From the NCBI GenBank assembly GCA_020636315.1, contig JACJYA010000017.1, positions 1 to 64,000 of the forward strand: DNA of 64,000 nt, given 5' to 3'. This document shows positions 1 through 8,042 of this stretch, piece by piece (position 1 is the first letter of the stretch; the number at the start of each line of letters is the position of its first letter). A model generated the notes under the pieces. The model was not told the origin of the DNA and ran no database searches. It saw only the letters and a program-made list of their open reading frames with translations. This DNA comes from Lewinellaceae bacterium (GTDB taxonomy: Bacteria; Bacteroidota; Bacteroidia; Chitinophagales; Saprospiraceae). The translations under genes and the position numbers were made by a program.

Positions 1-37
1 CAGGCTGAAAGCCTGGAATAATAACACATTGGGCGCC

Positions 38-68
38 CTTAAGCGGTAAATTCCCTTTACCGCTTAAG
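38..68. repeat. 31-bp hairpin, family TTAAGCG, copy A
   Basis: Perfect 13-bp inverted repeat (38-50 and 56-68) around the 5-base loop TTCCC. The same 31-bp layout, with compensated changes in the stem, recurs at 96-126 (inverted) and 62643-62673. Conserved loop and ends with paired stem changes suggest a small dispersed palindrome (REP-like) rather than a terminator, since no T-tract follows. Confidence 0.7.
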
Positions 69-95
69 TTGAGGCGCTGCCCGGAGCCTGCAAAA

Positions 96-126
96 ATTAA
101 GCGCCAAGGGGAAATTGGCGCTTAAT
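96..126. repeat. 31-bp hairpin, family TTAAGCG, copy B
   Basis: Inverted repeat with 12-base arms 96-107 and 115-126. Read on the minus strand it has the same TTAAGCG arm start and TTTCCCC-type loop as the copy at 38-68. It ends about 45 bases before the start codon of the truncated secreted protein at 172, so it would lie in or near that gene's leader. Confidence 0.65.
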
Positions 127-171
127 GACAAAATAGCCCTACTTTTGAAAAGTACCATAAAAGCATCAGCC

Positions 172-473
172 ATGAAGTTTCTGCCCCTTGTGTTCCTCCT
201 CCTTTCGATCGTTCCCTTAGGCAGCCAGGCCGTCATCTTACTGGAGCAGGACTCCGTCGCCCAGGTACTGGAAGGTGTGGATATTTCCAATGAGTATAAA
301 GCGTTCCCGCTGAGCCTGTTCTTTAAGAACAATACCGATAGTTCCATATCCATCCATTGGAGGAGGGAATTTGGGGATAACTGCCCCCTGGAGTGGGAGG
401 TCACTGCCGGCGACCAGAACATCACTTATATTCCGACAGTCAACGAATCTTATTACCAGATAGGCATGGCCAC
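172..473 (+). pseudogene. N-terminal fragment of a secreted protein
   Basis: About 100 codons beginning with a clear Sec signal peptide (MKFLPLVFLLLSIVPLGSQA) followed by a beta-rich stretch with FFKNNTDSSISIHWRRE and CPLEWEV, the style of immunoglobulin-like N-terminal domains of Bacteroidota exported proteins. The frame then runs straight into the antisense of the ADP-ribosyltransferase gene, whose stop codon lies at 474-476; codons after about 473 are only arr antisense. The start at 172 was preferred to the upstream ATG at 115 because it gives the signal peptide. Inference: a longer exported protein was cut when the arr-bearing segment arrived. Full-length function is unknown. Confidence 0.55.
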
Positions 474-908
474 TCAGTCTTCGATCGCCTCAATACCCAA
501 TTGCTTCAACCGCTCCAGGTTTTCCTTCATGGCATTGAGCTGTTCGGGAGGGTGCCCCTGCCAATCCCTGACCTCCCCAATAATGCGAAGGGGATCCCGG
601 GAGCGGTACGACTTAGTGGGGTTGCCCGGAAACTTTTTATCCGTCAGGTTGGGGTCATCTTCAATCGGCCCGGTGGGCTCTACGATATAAATCCGCCCAT
701 GCCCTTCGCCCAGGGCGAGTTCTGCTCCCCAGACAGCAGCATCCAACGTGGCGGTCAGATAGACAAAAGCCGCCTTCTTTTTCTTGCCGTAGTTGGAATT
801 GAAGCCGGGTTCGATAAGGTCCCCAGGCTTCAGGCCGGCCTTGGTGCCATGATAGAACCGCTCCGGGCTCAGGGCGGGGGCAGGCTCCTTACTTTTGTTT
901 TTTTTCAT
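474..908 (-). CDS. arr: Rifampin ADP-ribosyltransferase (Arr family)
   Basis: 144 aa, the full length of Arr enzymes, which inactivate rifamycins by transferring ADP-ribose from NAD+ to the antibiotic hydroxyl at C23. The protein carries the conserved FYHGTK near the N-terminus, DLIEPGFNSNYG, YLTATLDAAVWGAELA, the IYIVEPTGPIEDDPN block and the NPTKSYRSRDPLR block, and ends ERLKQLGIEAIED, all highly conserved in this family. It stands alone between a truncated secreted gene and a short fragment on its own strand, which suggests horizontal arrival. Base composition is not obviously different from the neighbours. Whether it confers resistance here depends on expression, which the sequence does not show. 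Confidence 0.93.
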   Translation of the reverse strand: MKKNKSKEPAPALSPERFYHGTKAGLKPGDLIEPGFNSNYGKKKKAAFVYLTATLDAAVWGAELALGEGHGRIYIVEPTGPIEDDPNLTDKKFPGNPTKSYRSRDPLRIIGEVRDWQGHPPEQLNAMKENLERLKQLGIEAIED

Positions 909-957
909 TGTCTTTACTGGTTATTCAAAAACAACATCAAGCAGTAGCCCGGTAGGC

Positions 958-1065
958 TCATTTGTTCCTCAGCCCCATTGGAGGCGCACCCCAACAAAGA
1001 AAGCCCAAAATTACCGGAATGGAAAGCCAGGCTACTTTGTAGGGCTTATTGATGATCAGATCCAT
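958..1065 (-). pseudogene. Possible N-terminal membrane-protein fragment
   Basis: A 35-codon frame starting MDLIINKPYKVAWL, with one hydrophobic segment (WLSIPVILGFLCWGA) and a stop shortly after, about 50 bases upstream of arr on the same strand. The start resembles small Bacteroidota inner-membrane proteins that begin with a similar basic-hydrophobic N-terminus, so this may be the remnant of a gene broken when arr was inserted. It could also be chance. No function can be given. Confidence 0.25.
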
Positions 1066-1077
1066 GTTGCAGTCTTT

Positions 1078-1806
1078 TTACAGTTTCCTCCGCACCCCTA
1101 GCTCCATGCCAAAATTGTAAAGGTGCTCCGCGATCGGCGCATCCGCCAGCTTCGTGAAGTGGCGCCGAAAGACGGGCTGCCCGAACAACTGCAGCCTTTC
1201 GCCAATGTCGTAATTGGCGCCGAAGGAGAGGTAGCCCACCAGGTGCCATTGGTTGAATCCCAGGGCCTTGCCGCTTTCGAAACTGGCGTCCGTCCCGATG
1301 TCGGTCACCGTTTTGGTCCGGGTCGCCAGATAGACAGAGGGCGCGCCGCCGGCCTCGATAAAAGGCCTCAGCCTCTTCCCGCCGAATTCAAACCTCCCGG
1401 CGATGGGGATCTCGATGAACCAGTAGTCATGGATCAGCTGTATTTCGTGCGGCAAGCTGGGGTCGGGGCCGGCCCAGCCGCCGTTGCCATCGTGTTCGGT
1501 GCCCCACCGCAGGCCCGTCTTCTTTTCTCCTTTGTAGCCGACGCTGGCCAGGCGGGCGCCGGTTTTGAGGAAGATCCGGGAGGAGAGCCTCCGGTTGTAG
1601 TTGAATCCCAGCCGCCAGTTCATCTTGCCGGTTTCTTCGGCGTCGCGGCGTTCCAGGATGCTGTTGACGACAGGGTCACTGGAGGAAGTGCTCAGGGTTC
1701 GGTAGGAATATTCGATGCCGGTGACGAGGTCAATGGAGGAATTGCTCTGCCCGAAGGTTAGGATGGGGATCGAAAGAAGAAGGATAGTAAAGGTTTTGGC
1801 GTTCAT
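1078..1806 (-). CDS. Outer-membrane beta-barrel protein
   Basis: 242 aa with a Sec signal peptide (MNAKTFTILLLSIPILTFGQ). The mature part alternates polar and hydrophobic residues in strand-length runs, for example WRLGFNYNRRLSSRIFLKTGARLASVGYKG and the final YNFGMELGVRRKL, as in the PorT/OMP_b-brl family of Bacteroidota. The start at 1806 was chosen over the longer frame to 1914 because the signal peptide begins there and the extension overlaps the gene upstream. It is the last of a minus-strand series of four barrel or lipoprotein-like genes, 58 bases after its neighbour. Substrate or role is unknown. Confidence 0.75.
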   Translation of the reverse strand: MNAKTFTILLLSIPILTFGQSNSSIDLVTGIEYSYRTLSTSSSDPVVNSILERRDAEETGKMNWRLGFNYNRRLSSRIFLKTGARLASVGYKGEKKTGLRWGTEHDGNGGWAGPDPSLPHEIQLIHDYWFIEIPIAGRFEFGGKRLRPFIEAGGAPSVYLATRTKTVTDIGTDASFESGKALGFNQWHLVGYLSFGANYDIGERLQLFGQPVFRRHFTKLADAPIAEHLYNFGMELGVRRKL

Positions 1807-1864
1807 GATGATGGATTTGTTACCTGATAAAAACGGTTTTTTCTGAATTTTCAACGCGCTCCTG

Positions 1865-2533
1865 TCAAAAGCGCCCGCCCGCGCCAAACAGCACCCCCAG
1901 GTTATAAGGCGCAAAACGGGCCTCTTCGTTGTAATCGTTCAATGCTGTCCGAAAATAAACGCCGGCCTGCAGGTACGCCCATTCGGTGAGTAAATGGCCG
2001 TAGCTCAGGCTGATCCGGTATTGGTAGTTGTTGCCTTCAAACTCATAAGTGTTCTTCAACTTTGGTTTGAAAACCTTGAAATTCCTCGGTTGCGCACCGT
2101 ACTCCAGGCTCAGGGCATTCTCCAGCAGCAACAGGTTCGGCCCTTTGGCCAGGAGAGTAAAACGGTGGATCAGCCCGACGTCCACAAACCGGAACGCTTC
2201 TCTTTTTTCATAATCCGTATCCGGTATCCAGCCGTTGACGGACGTGCCGGATTCATAATACCGGTATTGGGTAAAACCCAGGGAAATACCCACCGCCTGC
2301 CGGGGAGCTATTTTTCGCGCCAGGCTCAGGTTCAGGACGCTGCCGTATTCGTTCTCCTGCACTTCCGGTTCGGGGTTCCCGTCGTTGTGATCATAAAGAT
2401 CGGCCGGGCGGTGGTACAGGCCGGTGGTTCCCCTGCCGAAGTGGATGTCTATGGCATACTTTCTATCGGCATCCGGCTGGGCATTCAGCGGTGGCGGGAA
2501 AACAGTAAAAAGAATGGCCTGGGCAATAACCAT
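1865..2533 (-). CDS. Outer-membrane beta-barrel protein
   Basis: About 222 aa; starts MVIAQAILFTVFPPPLNAQ, a hydrophobic leader ending in an AQ-type cleavage site, then strand-like segments such as YAIDIHFGRGTTGLY, SVLNLSLARKI, GISLGFTQYRYYESG and a last strand ending LGVLFGAGGRF. The aromatic C-terminal residue and alternation fit an 8- to 10-strand barrel. The start is uncertain: the frame stays open upstream, with an ATG at 2686 fourteen bases after the previous stop and an arginine-rich stretch just before 2533. The region around 2520-2545 resembles the TATTGTTAT-type intergenic tract seen elsewhere, so the shorter start was kept. Function unknown. Confidence 0.6.
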   Translation of the reverse strand: MVIAQAILFTVFPPPLNAQPDADRKYAIDIHFGRGTTGLYHRPADLYDHNDGNPEPEVQENEYGSVLNLSLARKIAPRQAVGISLGFTQYRYYESGTSVNGWIPDTDYEKREAFRFVDVGLIHRFTLLAKGPNLLLLENALSLEYGAQPRNFKVFKPKLKNTYEFEGNNYQYRISLSYGHLLTEWAYLQAGVYFRTALNDYNEEARFAPYNLGVLFGAGGRF

Positions 2534-2699
2534 ATAACAATATAACCATATCCACCTTCGCCTATGGTTATGGCGGGCGGGGTACACCTCCAACGAGAAC
2601 CCCGGGAGCCTGCGGCTACTGCTCCATCCCCTCAAATTGACAATAACATTCATCATATCGCTAATCACTTTTAAAAGACACCCCATTTCTGTCTTGATT

Positions 2700-3251
2700 T
2701 CACTCACACGCAAAATCCTCCGGCGCCAGTACGTATTCAAAGACATACTCCTGCACATCCAGCGGAACCTCCTCGGAATCACAGCCCGAAAAACCATCTG
2801 AAGTGCACAATACCGGGTCCAGGAACTCATAGGCTACCGTATCGCCTACCTGGTAGGTGATCAGCCCCGGGTCATCTTCCTTTTTTGTGTTCAGGGTCTG
2901 GCCGGGCGTATTCACCTGGTTACAGAACCCGCCGGACGGCACACCGGCGAACTCCACAATTCCGCCCGGCTTTTTTAAATACGACCGGGCCTGCCGGTAG
3001 AGCACCCGCTTCCCGGAGCATCCTCCTTCACATTTGACGTCGATCACAAACTCGAAACGGACACCGAAGGTGATGTCCCAGAGCAGGTCAATGTCACTGC
3101 AGGAGGCACTGGTTTTATTCATCTGAATATCGACGGTAACGCCGGAGGGAAGGCACTCCGCCTCTTTGTCTTCGGAGCAATTCTGCCCCAGTAACACCAT
3201 CAGAGCAAGGAAGAAGGCCGAGGGTGGAAAAAGGTTGGTATTCATTCTCAT
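2700..3251 (-). CDS. Secreted cysteine-rich protein or lipoprotein
   Basis: 183 aa with an N-terminal hydrophobic segment (FFLALMVLLG) followed by QNCSEDKEAEC; the first cysteine could be a lipidation site, although GQNC is not a standard lipobox. The mature part has about ten cysteines, including CEGGCSGK and CTSDGFSGC, which points to disulfide bonding in the periplasm or on the surface. No family recognised. Its ATG overlaps the stop of the upstream barrel gene by four bases (3248-3251), so the two are translationally coupled and probably work in the same complex or envelope process. Confidence 0.65.
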   Translation of the reverse strand: MRMNTNLFPPSAFFLALMVLLGQNCSEDKEAECLPSGVTVDIQMNKTSASCSDIDLLWDITFGVRFEFVIDVKCEGGCSGKRVLYRQARSYLKKPGGIVEFAGVPSGGFCNQVNTPGQTLNTKKEDDPGLITYQVGDTVAYEFLDPVLCTSDGFSGCDSEEVPLDVQEYVFEYVLAPEDFACE

Positions 3252-4078
3252 TTCTTTGATTCTTTGATCACATACCTTAAAAGCAAACTGAACGCCACAT
3301 TGACCTCGGGCAAATTGTACTCCCGCTCGCCGGCCTGCTGATCAAGCGGCACGAGGGGGTTTTGCTCCTCCACGCTCGCGAAATCTCCCAGCAGCATGTT
3401 GGGGATCACCTTAAAGTCCATGGATATCTGTTTCGACAGCTTTGCCGTAAGCATGGGAATGGCCGCCACTTCGATCGTCATGATCCGGGCGCGAAGGGGG
3501 TAACTGCTGATATCGCGGGGCGTCTTTTTGTAGGAGTAGAAGGAAGTTTCAAACCCTCCGCTGATGCCAAACCGCACGCTGTTCCTCCGGTCCCCGAAGT
3601 ATTTGCCCAGCTCATAGCGAAAGCCGAAGGCCGAGCCTCGCTCGTCGTATCCCAGCGTATAGGGCACCCGGGCCTCCGCCGTATCCACGACGATAAAATC
3701 AATATGGTGGGCCGACTTGTTGAAAGACAGCTTCGTCAGTGACACTTCGTGGAACAGGCCACTGTACTTCAGCACCTGCAGGCTGGCGCCCACGCCCAGC
3801 AGCTGGGAGGGGAAAGCGGTGCTGTTCTCCCGGTTAATCAGCACAGCTTCTGCTTCCTCAATGACGAACTTCCCGGAATTCGCCGTCAGGAATTCCAGGA
3901 TCAGGTTTCTGTCCTCATCCATAAAGGAGCTGAAAAAGGAGTAGGGCTCAATGGCCGGGTAGTAATTGAGGGTGGTGGCCACATAGACGGTGCTGCCCTT
4001 TTGCTTTTTGCCTCTTTGGGAGAAACACAGCAGGGGCAGGAGGGCGAACAGGGCAAGGATCGCGGGCTTTTTGTGCAT
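3248..4078 (-). CDS. Outer-membrane beta-barrel protein
   Basis: 276 aa. Signal peptide MHKKPAILALFALLPLLCFSQ, then a basic RGKKQKG linker and strand-like runs (STVYVATTLNYYPAI, LLGVGASLQVLKYSG, FGFRYELGKYFGDRR, SVRFGISGGFETSFYSY, VAFSLLLRYVI). The pattern is that of a porin-like barrel of the Bacteroidota type. It lies 18 bases downstream of the barrel gene at 4097-4771 and overlaps the following gene by 4 bases, so these three form an operon. Specific function is not visible. Confidence 0.7.
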   Translation of the reverse strand: MHKKPAILALFALLPLLCFSQRGKKQKGSTVYVATTLNYYPAIEPYSFFSSFMDEDRNLILEFLTANSGKFVIEEAEAVLINRENSTAFPSQLLGVGASLQVLKYSGLFHEVSLTKLSFNKSAHHIDFIVVDTAEARVPYTLGYDERGSAFGFRYELGKYFGDRRNSVRFGISGGFETSFYSYKKTPRDISSYPLRARIMTIEVAAIPMLTAKLSKQISMDFKVIPNMLLGDFASVEEQNPLVPLDQQAGEREYNLPEVNVAFSLLLRYVIKESKK

Positions 4079-4096
4079 ATCAGGATTGGTTTTGTC

Positions 4097-4771
4097 TCAG
4101 AAACTATACGCCACCGTTACGAAGCGGTTGGCCGCAAAGTCCTTCAGGAAGCCTTTGTGGGTGTCCTTATCAACCCCGGAGAAGTTGGATTCCTGGTAAT
4201 GCTGCGTGGACTTATACCATCCCACCCCCAGAGCGCTCTCCAGGCCGACGCTGAGGGCGCCGGTGATGTGGTATCGCACCCCGAAAAAGCCGATCAGGGA
4301 AAACAGGGACATATTGGTTCTATCGACAACTACCCATTCCTCGGCGGTGATGGAGTTGTCCGAAAAAATAGCATTCTGATCGGGAAAGAGGGTAGCTCCG
4401 TCCATTCTGGCCCAGGTTTGGCTCAGTTCGGGCCCGAAATAGATGCTCACCTTGTCGATCCTTTTGCCGATTTCCAGGCCCAGCATCAGGTTATGAGAGC
4501 TGGTTTTGTATTCTAAGCCGGCCGAATATTTGTTGGCGATGGAGGAGAACAGGCCCGTTCCCACCCGCAGATTATAGTAGTTTTCCGAATCGGCGTGCAG
4601 CAGCCGCTTGTAGTAAATGGCCGGTTTGCTGTCATCAATCAGGCCCATCAGCGGGGTTACCATAATGGTGTTCTTCGGGAGAGCTTTTGTCTTTTCCGGG
4701 CTTTCCGGCTGGGCCGTGGCCAGCAAAGGGAGCAGCAGGCAGGGCAAAAGGAGGGCTACAATCTTCTTCAT
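4097..4771 (-). CDS. Outer-membrane beta-barrel protein, first in operon
   Basis: 224 aa with signal peptide MKKIVALLLPCLLLPLLATAQ and barrel-like strands (NYYNLRVGTGLFSSIANKYSAGLEYK, MLGLEIGKRIDKVSIYFGPEL, LFSLIGFFGVRYHITGALSVGLESALG) and a terminal strand FVTVAYSF ending in phenylalanine, the classical barrel-assembly signal. First gene of the minus-strand series reaching to 1078. A candidate promoter sits about 30 bases upstream of its start. Function unknown; expansion of related barrels in one operon suggests a shared envelope role. Confidence 0.72.
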   Translation of the reverse strand: MKKIVALLLPCLLLPLLATAQPESPEKTKALPKNTIMVTPLMGLIDDSKPAIYYKRLLHADSENYYNLRVGTGLFSSIANKYSAGLEYKTSSHNLMLGLEIGKRIDKVSIYFGPELSQTWARMDGATLFPDQNAIFSDNSITAEEWVVVDRTNMSLFSLIGFFGVRYHITGALSVGLESALGVGWYKSTQHYQESNFSGVDKDTHKGFLKDFAANRFVTVAYSF

Positions 4772-4801
4772 GTCTTCAGTTTTAAACGCGTTGGAACTCT
4801 A

Positions 4802-4833
4802 TAAAGCTAACAATGCCGGCCGCAAACTCCAAA
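4802..4833 (-). promoter_or_regulatory. Candidate Bacteroidota promoter for the barrel operon
   Basis: On the minus strand TTTG (4830-4833) is followed after 20 bases by TAGCTTTA (4802-4809), one mismatch from the -7 consensus TAnnTTTG. Spacing is within the usual range and the start codon lies about 30 bases downstream. Confidence 0.4.
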
Positions 4834-4940
4834 TTAATCGCAAAAAATCTGCCGGCCTGCACTGTTGGACGATAAGGCCAGGGCGAACAAGCACCATTCT
4901 CCGGCTGTTTCAATTTTATAACCTGTAATCAAAACGAACT

Positions 4941-5153
4941 ATGGATATCAAAGAAAAAGCCAAAGCAGAATTAGAATCCCGCATCCGGAAGGTCGAAGAT
5001 CTGATTGCCGAAAAGGGAGTAGGGTCCTCCTACCTTTCCCGGGCCAAAAGAGTACAGCGCAACATTAACCTGGGCATCTTCGTGGGCGGTATTGCCGCTA
5101 TTGCCGGCCTCACCGCCTGGGCCCTGAGCAAAAATAACAGGGAAGAGGAATAA
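4941..5153 (+). CDS. Small single-pass membrane protein
   Basis: 70 aa: a charged, helical N-terminal half (IKEKAKAELESRIRKVEDLIAEKG) and one membrane segment near residues 45-63 (LGIFVGGIAAIAGLTAWAL), ending in a charged tail NNREEE. Read divergently from the barrel operon and 66 bases before the glycosidase gene. The amphipathic helix with a C-terminal anchor suggests a small membrane-associated protein; no family recognised. A 70-codon frame with such ordered composition is probably a real gene. Confidence 0.6.
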   Translation: MDIKEKAKAELESRIRKVEDLIAEKGVGSSYLSRAKRVQRNINLGIFVGGIAAIAGLTAWALSKNNREEE

Positions 5154-5219
5154 GGGCTTGTTTGGAGGTTGCTTTTTTCCGCCTGTCGGATTTCGTACCT
5201 TGCCCTCCAAAAAACTGCC

Positions 5220-8012
5220 ATGCGCCCCCCAATCATCGTTATCCCGGCCTTCTTCCTTCTGCTTTCCACCCTTTGCGCCCAGCCCCTTCCCGAGCACCCG
5301 CGCCCCGACTGGGAGCGGCCGCAGTGGATCAACCTCAACGGCCCCTGGGCTTTCCGCTTCGACCCGGAAAATAAAGGGCTGGAGCAAAACTGGCAGAACG
5401 GCAAGACTGAATTCCCCCTCACCATTCAAGTTCCCTTTTCCTGGGCGGCGCCCCTCAGCGGGCTGGCCGACTCGGCGGACATCGGCTGGTACCGGCGGGA
5501 AATCACCATCCCGGAAGAATGGGCGGGCCGCCGCATCTTTCTCGTCATCGGCGCGGCCGACTGGCACACTACCGCCTGGATCAATGGAAAAAAGATCGGG
5601 GAGCACCAGGGTGGCTATACGCCCTTTTCGCTGGAATTGACGCCCCATTTGAGCCCCGGAAAACCACAGCAGCTGGCCATCCGGGTGGATGACAGCCCGC
5701 ACCCCTTCAAGCTCGAGGGCAAGCAGGGCTACGGCAAGGCGCGCGGCATCTGGCAAACCGTTTACCTGGAGGCCCGGGGGGAGCAGTACCTGGAATCCCT
5801 CCACATTTCACCGGATATTAAAGAAGAGAAAGCCACCTTCGCGGCAACCCTGCCCGCCCCGGCGACACAAAACCTTCCGCTTGAGGTGTCCGTCAGCGGG
5901 GACGATGGGAAGTTCATTACAGTAGAAAAAACCATTCCCGCAGGGGAAAAACAGTATTCCTTCGACGTTTCCATCCCCACCGCCCGGTTGTGGTCGCTGG
6001 AAGATCCTCATCTGTATCAGGTGCAAGCTCAGTTGGGGAGTGATGAGAACACCGCCGACCAGGTAAAAACCTACTTCGGCATGCGGGAGATCAGCGTTAC
6101 AACTCTGCCCGGTACGGATTTCCGCTACGTATCCCTCAACGGCCGGCCGGTTTATCTGCAGCTGGCGCTCGACCAGGCCTACCACCCCGAGGGCTTCTAT
6201 ACCTTTCCCACCGATGAGTTCATCCGCGATGAGGTGCTGCGCGCCCGGCAGATCGGGCTCAACGGCCTGCGCATCCACGTCAAGGTGGGGCAGCCCCGCA
6301 AGCTGTACTGGGCCGACCGCCTGGGCGTGCTCATCATGGCCGACGTGCCCAACTCCTGGGGAGAACCCGATGCGGAGATGCGCCAGGAATCGGAATACGC
6401 CCTGCGCGGCATGATCCGGCGCGATTATAACCACCCCTCCATCTTCTCCTGGGTAACCTTCAACGAAACCTGGGGGCTGTTTACCACCACCAATAAGGAG
6501 AAGAACGAGCGCCGCTACCTGCCGGAAACCAAAAAATGGGTGGAACAGATGGTAGCCCTGGCCAAAACGCTGGACCCCACGCGCCTGGTAGAGGACAACT
6601 CCCCCTGCTGCGGCATCGGCCACACCATGACGGATCTCAACAGCTGGCACTCCTACCTGCCCGGCTGGGAATGGGAGAAAACCCTGGCGCAGATGGATAC
6701 CGCCACCTACCCCGGTTCCTCCTGGAATTTTGAGGAGGGGTACCGGCAGGGCGAACAACCCAACATCAACTCGGAATTCGGCAACGTCTGGGGCTACGAA
6801 GGCAGTACCGGCGACGTGGACTGGAGCTGGGACTACCACCGCGCCATCAACGCCTTCCGGCGCCACCCCCGCATTGCCGGCTGGCTCTATACCGAGCATC
6901 ACGATGTGGTCAACGAATGGAACGGTTACTGGCGTTATGACCGGTCAGAAAAGGAAACAGGCCTGGGCGAACTTGTGCCCGGCATGTCCCTCCGCGACCT
7001 CCACAGCCCGATGTACATCTCCACCGGCGGAGATCTCAGCCGTAGCGCCCGGACAGGCGAGCAGGTGGAAGTGCCCCTTTTCGCCTCCTTTTTCACCCGC
7101 GCTGCCGATTTGGGCGATTCACTCCTCCTGCGGGCAAAGCTCTACGGATGGGACTTCCTCGGCCGAAAGGAAACCTACTCCGAGGAAAGCTTCCGGATCC
7201 CCTACCACCCCTGGATGCAGGGCCCGGTCCGGCCGGCCGTGGTGAAAATGCCCGGCAAGCCCGCCGTTAGCGTCCTGGCGCTATCTCTGGAGGACGCCAC
7301 CGGAAAGGTGCACCACCGCAATTTCACCACTTTCATTGTGGAAGGAAATGCCCTCAGCCAGGCCATTCTGGACAACGGCCGCCGCGCCCGCCTGCTCCGC
7401 ACCAAAGCCGGCGATTTCTCAAAAGCAAAATGGAGTATAAAACAATGGGAGGTCCTGGACGGCAAAAAGGTGAACGGCGCCGGCTACGGCTTTTTCGAGT
7501 ACCGCTTCCCCTGGCCGGAAGGTCTGCAACCTGAAGCCGTTGAATCTGCCGGCTTCCTCGTCGAAGCTTCCGCCAAGCAGCTTTTCGGCAAGGACCGCGA
7601 CGACAAGACAGCCCTGGCGGGCGACTACATGCGCGGCGAGGGCACTTTCGACCCCAGCCGCAACCCCAACGCCTACCCCATGACCGACGAGACGCCCTAT
7701 CCTTCCGCCGTTCGCATCACCGCCAACGGCTACCCCGCCGGCCGCTTTGAGCTGCCCGACGACCCGGCCGACCACCGCGGCATCCTTTCCTGGCACGCCC
7801 AGCTGAAGGACCGCAAACTTCGGGAGGCGGGCTCTTACGGCTACCTCCTGCGAGCCAACATCCCGGCAGATGCCCTTCAGCAGGCGGCAAAAACCGGCGA
7901 GCTCCTCCTGCGGCTGACGGTAGAGGAAGGGCTGCCGGGCGGGCTGGCCATTTACGGGGCGGAGTTCGGGCGGTACCCGGTGGAGCCTACGGTGGTTTTG
8001 GTGGGGCGGTGA
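5220..8012 (+). CDS. Glycoside hydrolase family 2 protein
   Basis: 930 aa, secreted (signal peptide MRPPIIVIPAFFLLLSTLCAQ; the start at 5220 was chosen over 5169 for that reason). The order is typical of GH2: an N-terminal jelly-roll sugar-binding domain with WINLNGPWAFRFDPEN and IGWYRREITIPEEWAGRR, an immunoglobulin-like domain with LWSLEDPHLYQV, then the TIM barrel. The acid/base glutamate is E416 in FNETWG, following SWVTF, and the nucleophile is probably E519 in INSEFGNVWG. The C-terminal 300 residues are beta-rich. Retaining beta-galactosidase, glucuronidase or mannosidase activity is possible; the substrate cannot be fixed from sequence. No SusCD pair adjoins it. Confidence 0.88.
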   Translation: MRPPIIVIPAFFLLLSTLCAQPLPEHPRPDWERPQWINLNGPWAFRFDPENKGLEQNWQNGKTEFPLTIQVPFSWAAPLSGLADSADIGWYRREITIPEEWAGRRIFLVIGAADWHTTAWINGKKIGEHQGGYTPFSLELTPHLSPGKPQQLAIRVDDSPHPFKLEGKQGYGKARGIWQTVYLEARGEQYLESLHISPDIKEEKATFAATLPAPATQNLPLEVSVSGDDGKFITVEKTIPAGEKQYSFDVSIPTARLWSLEDPHLYQVQAQLGSDENTADQVKTYFGMREISVTTLPGTDFRYVSLNGRPVYLQLALDQAYHPEGFYTFPTDEFIRDEVLRARQIGLNGLRIHVKVGQPRKLYWADRLGVLIMADVPNSWGEPDAEMRQESEYALRGMIRRDYNHPSIFSWVTFNETWGLFTTTNKEKNERRYLPETKKWVEQMVALAKTLDPTRLVEDNSPCCGIGHTMTDLNSWHSYLPGWEWEKTLAQMDTATYPGSSWNFEEGYRQGEQPNINSEFGNVWGYEGSTGDVDWSWDYHRAINAFRRHPRIAGWLYTEHHDVVNEWNGYWRYDRSEKETGLGELVPGMSLRDLHSPMYISTGGDLSRSARTGEQVEVPLFASFFTRAADLGDSLLLRAKLYGWDFLGRKETYSEESFRIPYHPWMQGPVRPAVVKMPGKPAVSVLALSLEDATGKVHHRNFTTFIVEGNALSQAILDNGRRARLLRTKAGDFSKAKWSIKQWEVLDGKKVNGAGYGFFEYRFPWPEGLQPEAVESAGFLVEASAKQLFGKDRDDKTALAGDYMRGEGTFDPSRNPNAYPMTDETPYPSAVRITANGYPAGRFELPDDPADHRGILSWHAQLKDRKLREAGSYGYLLRANIPADALQQAAKTGELLLRLTVEEGLPGGLAIYGAEFGRYPVEPTVVLVGR

Positions 8013-8042
8013 GGGTTTGTTTGGGTTGTTGCAGGAAGTCGG

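Noticed and set aside
393..947. 184-codon plus-strand frame over arr
   Set aside because: Antisense of the Arr coding sequence; no independent features.
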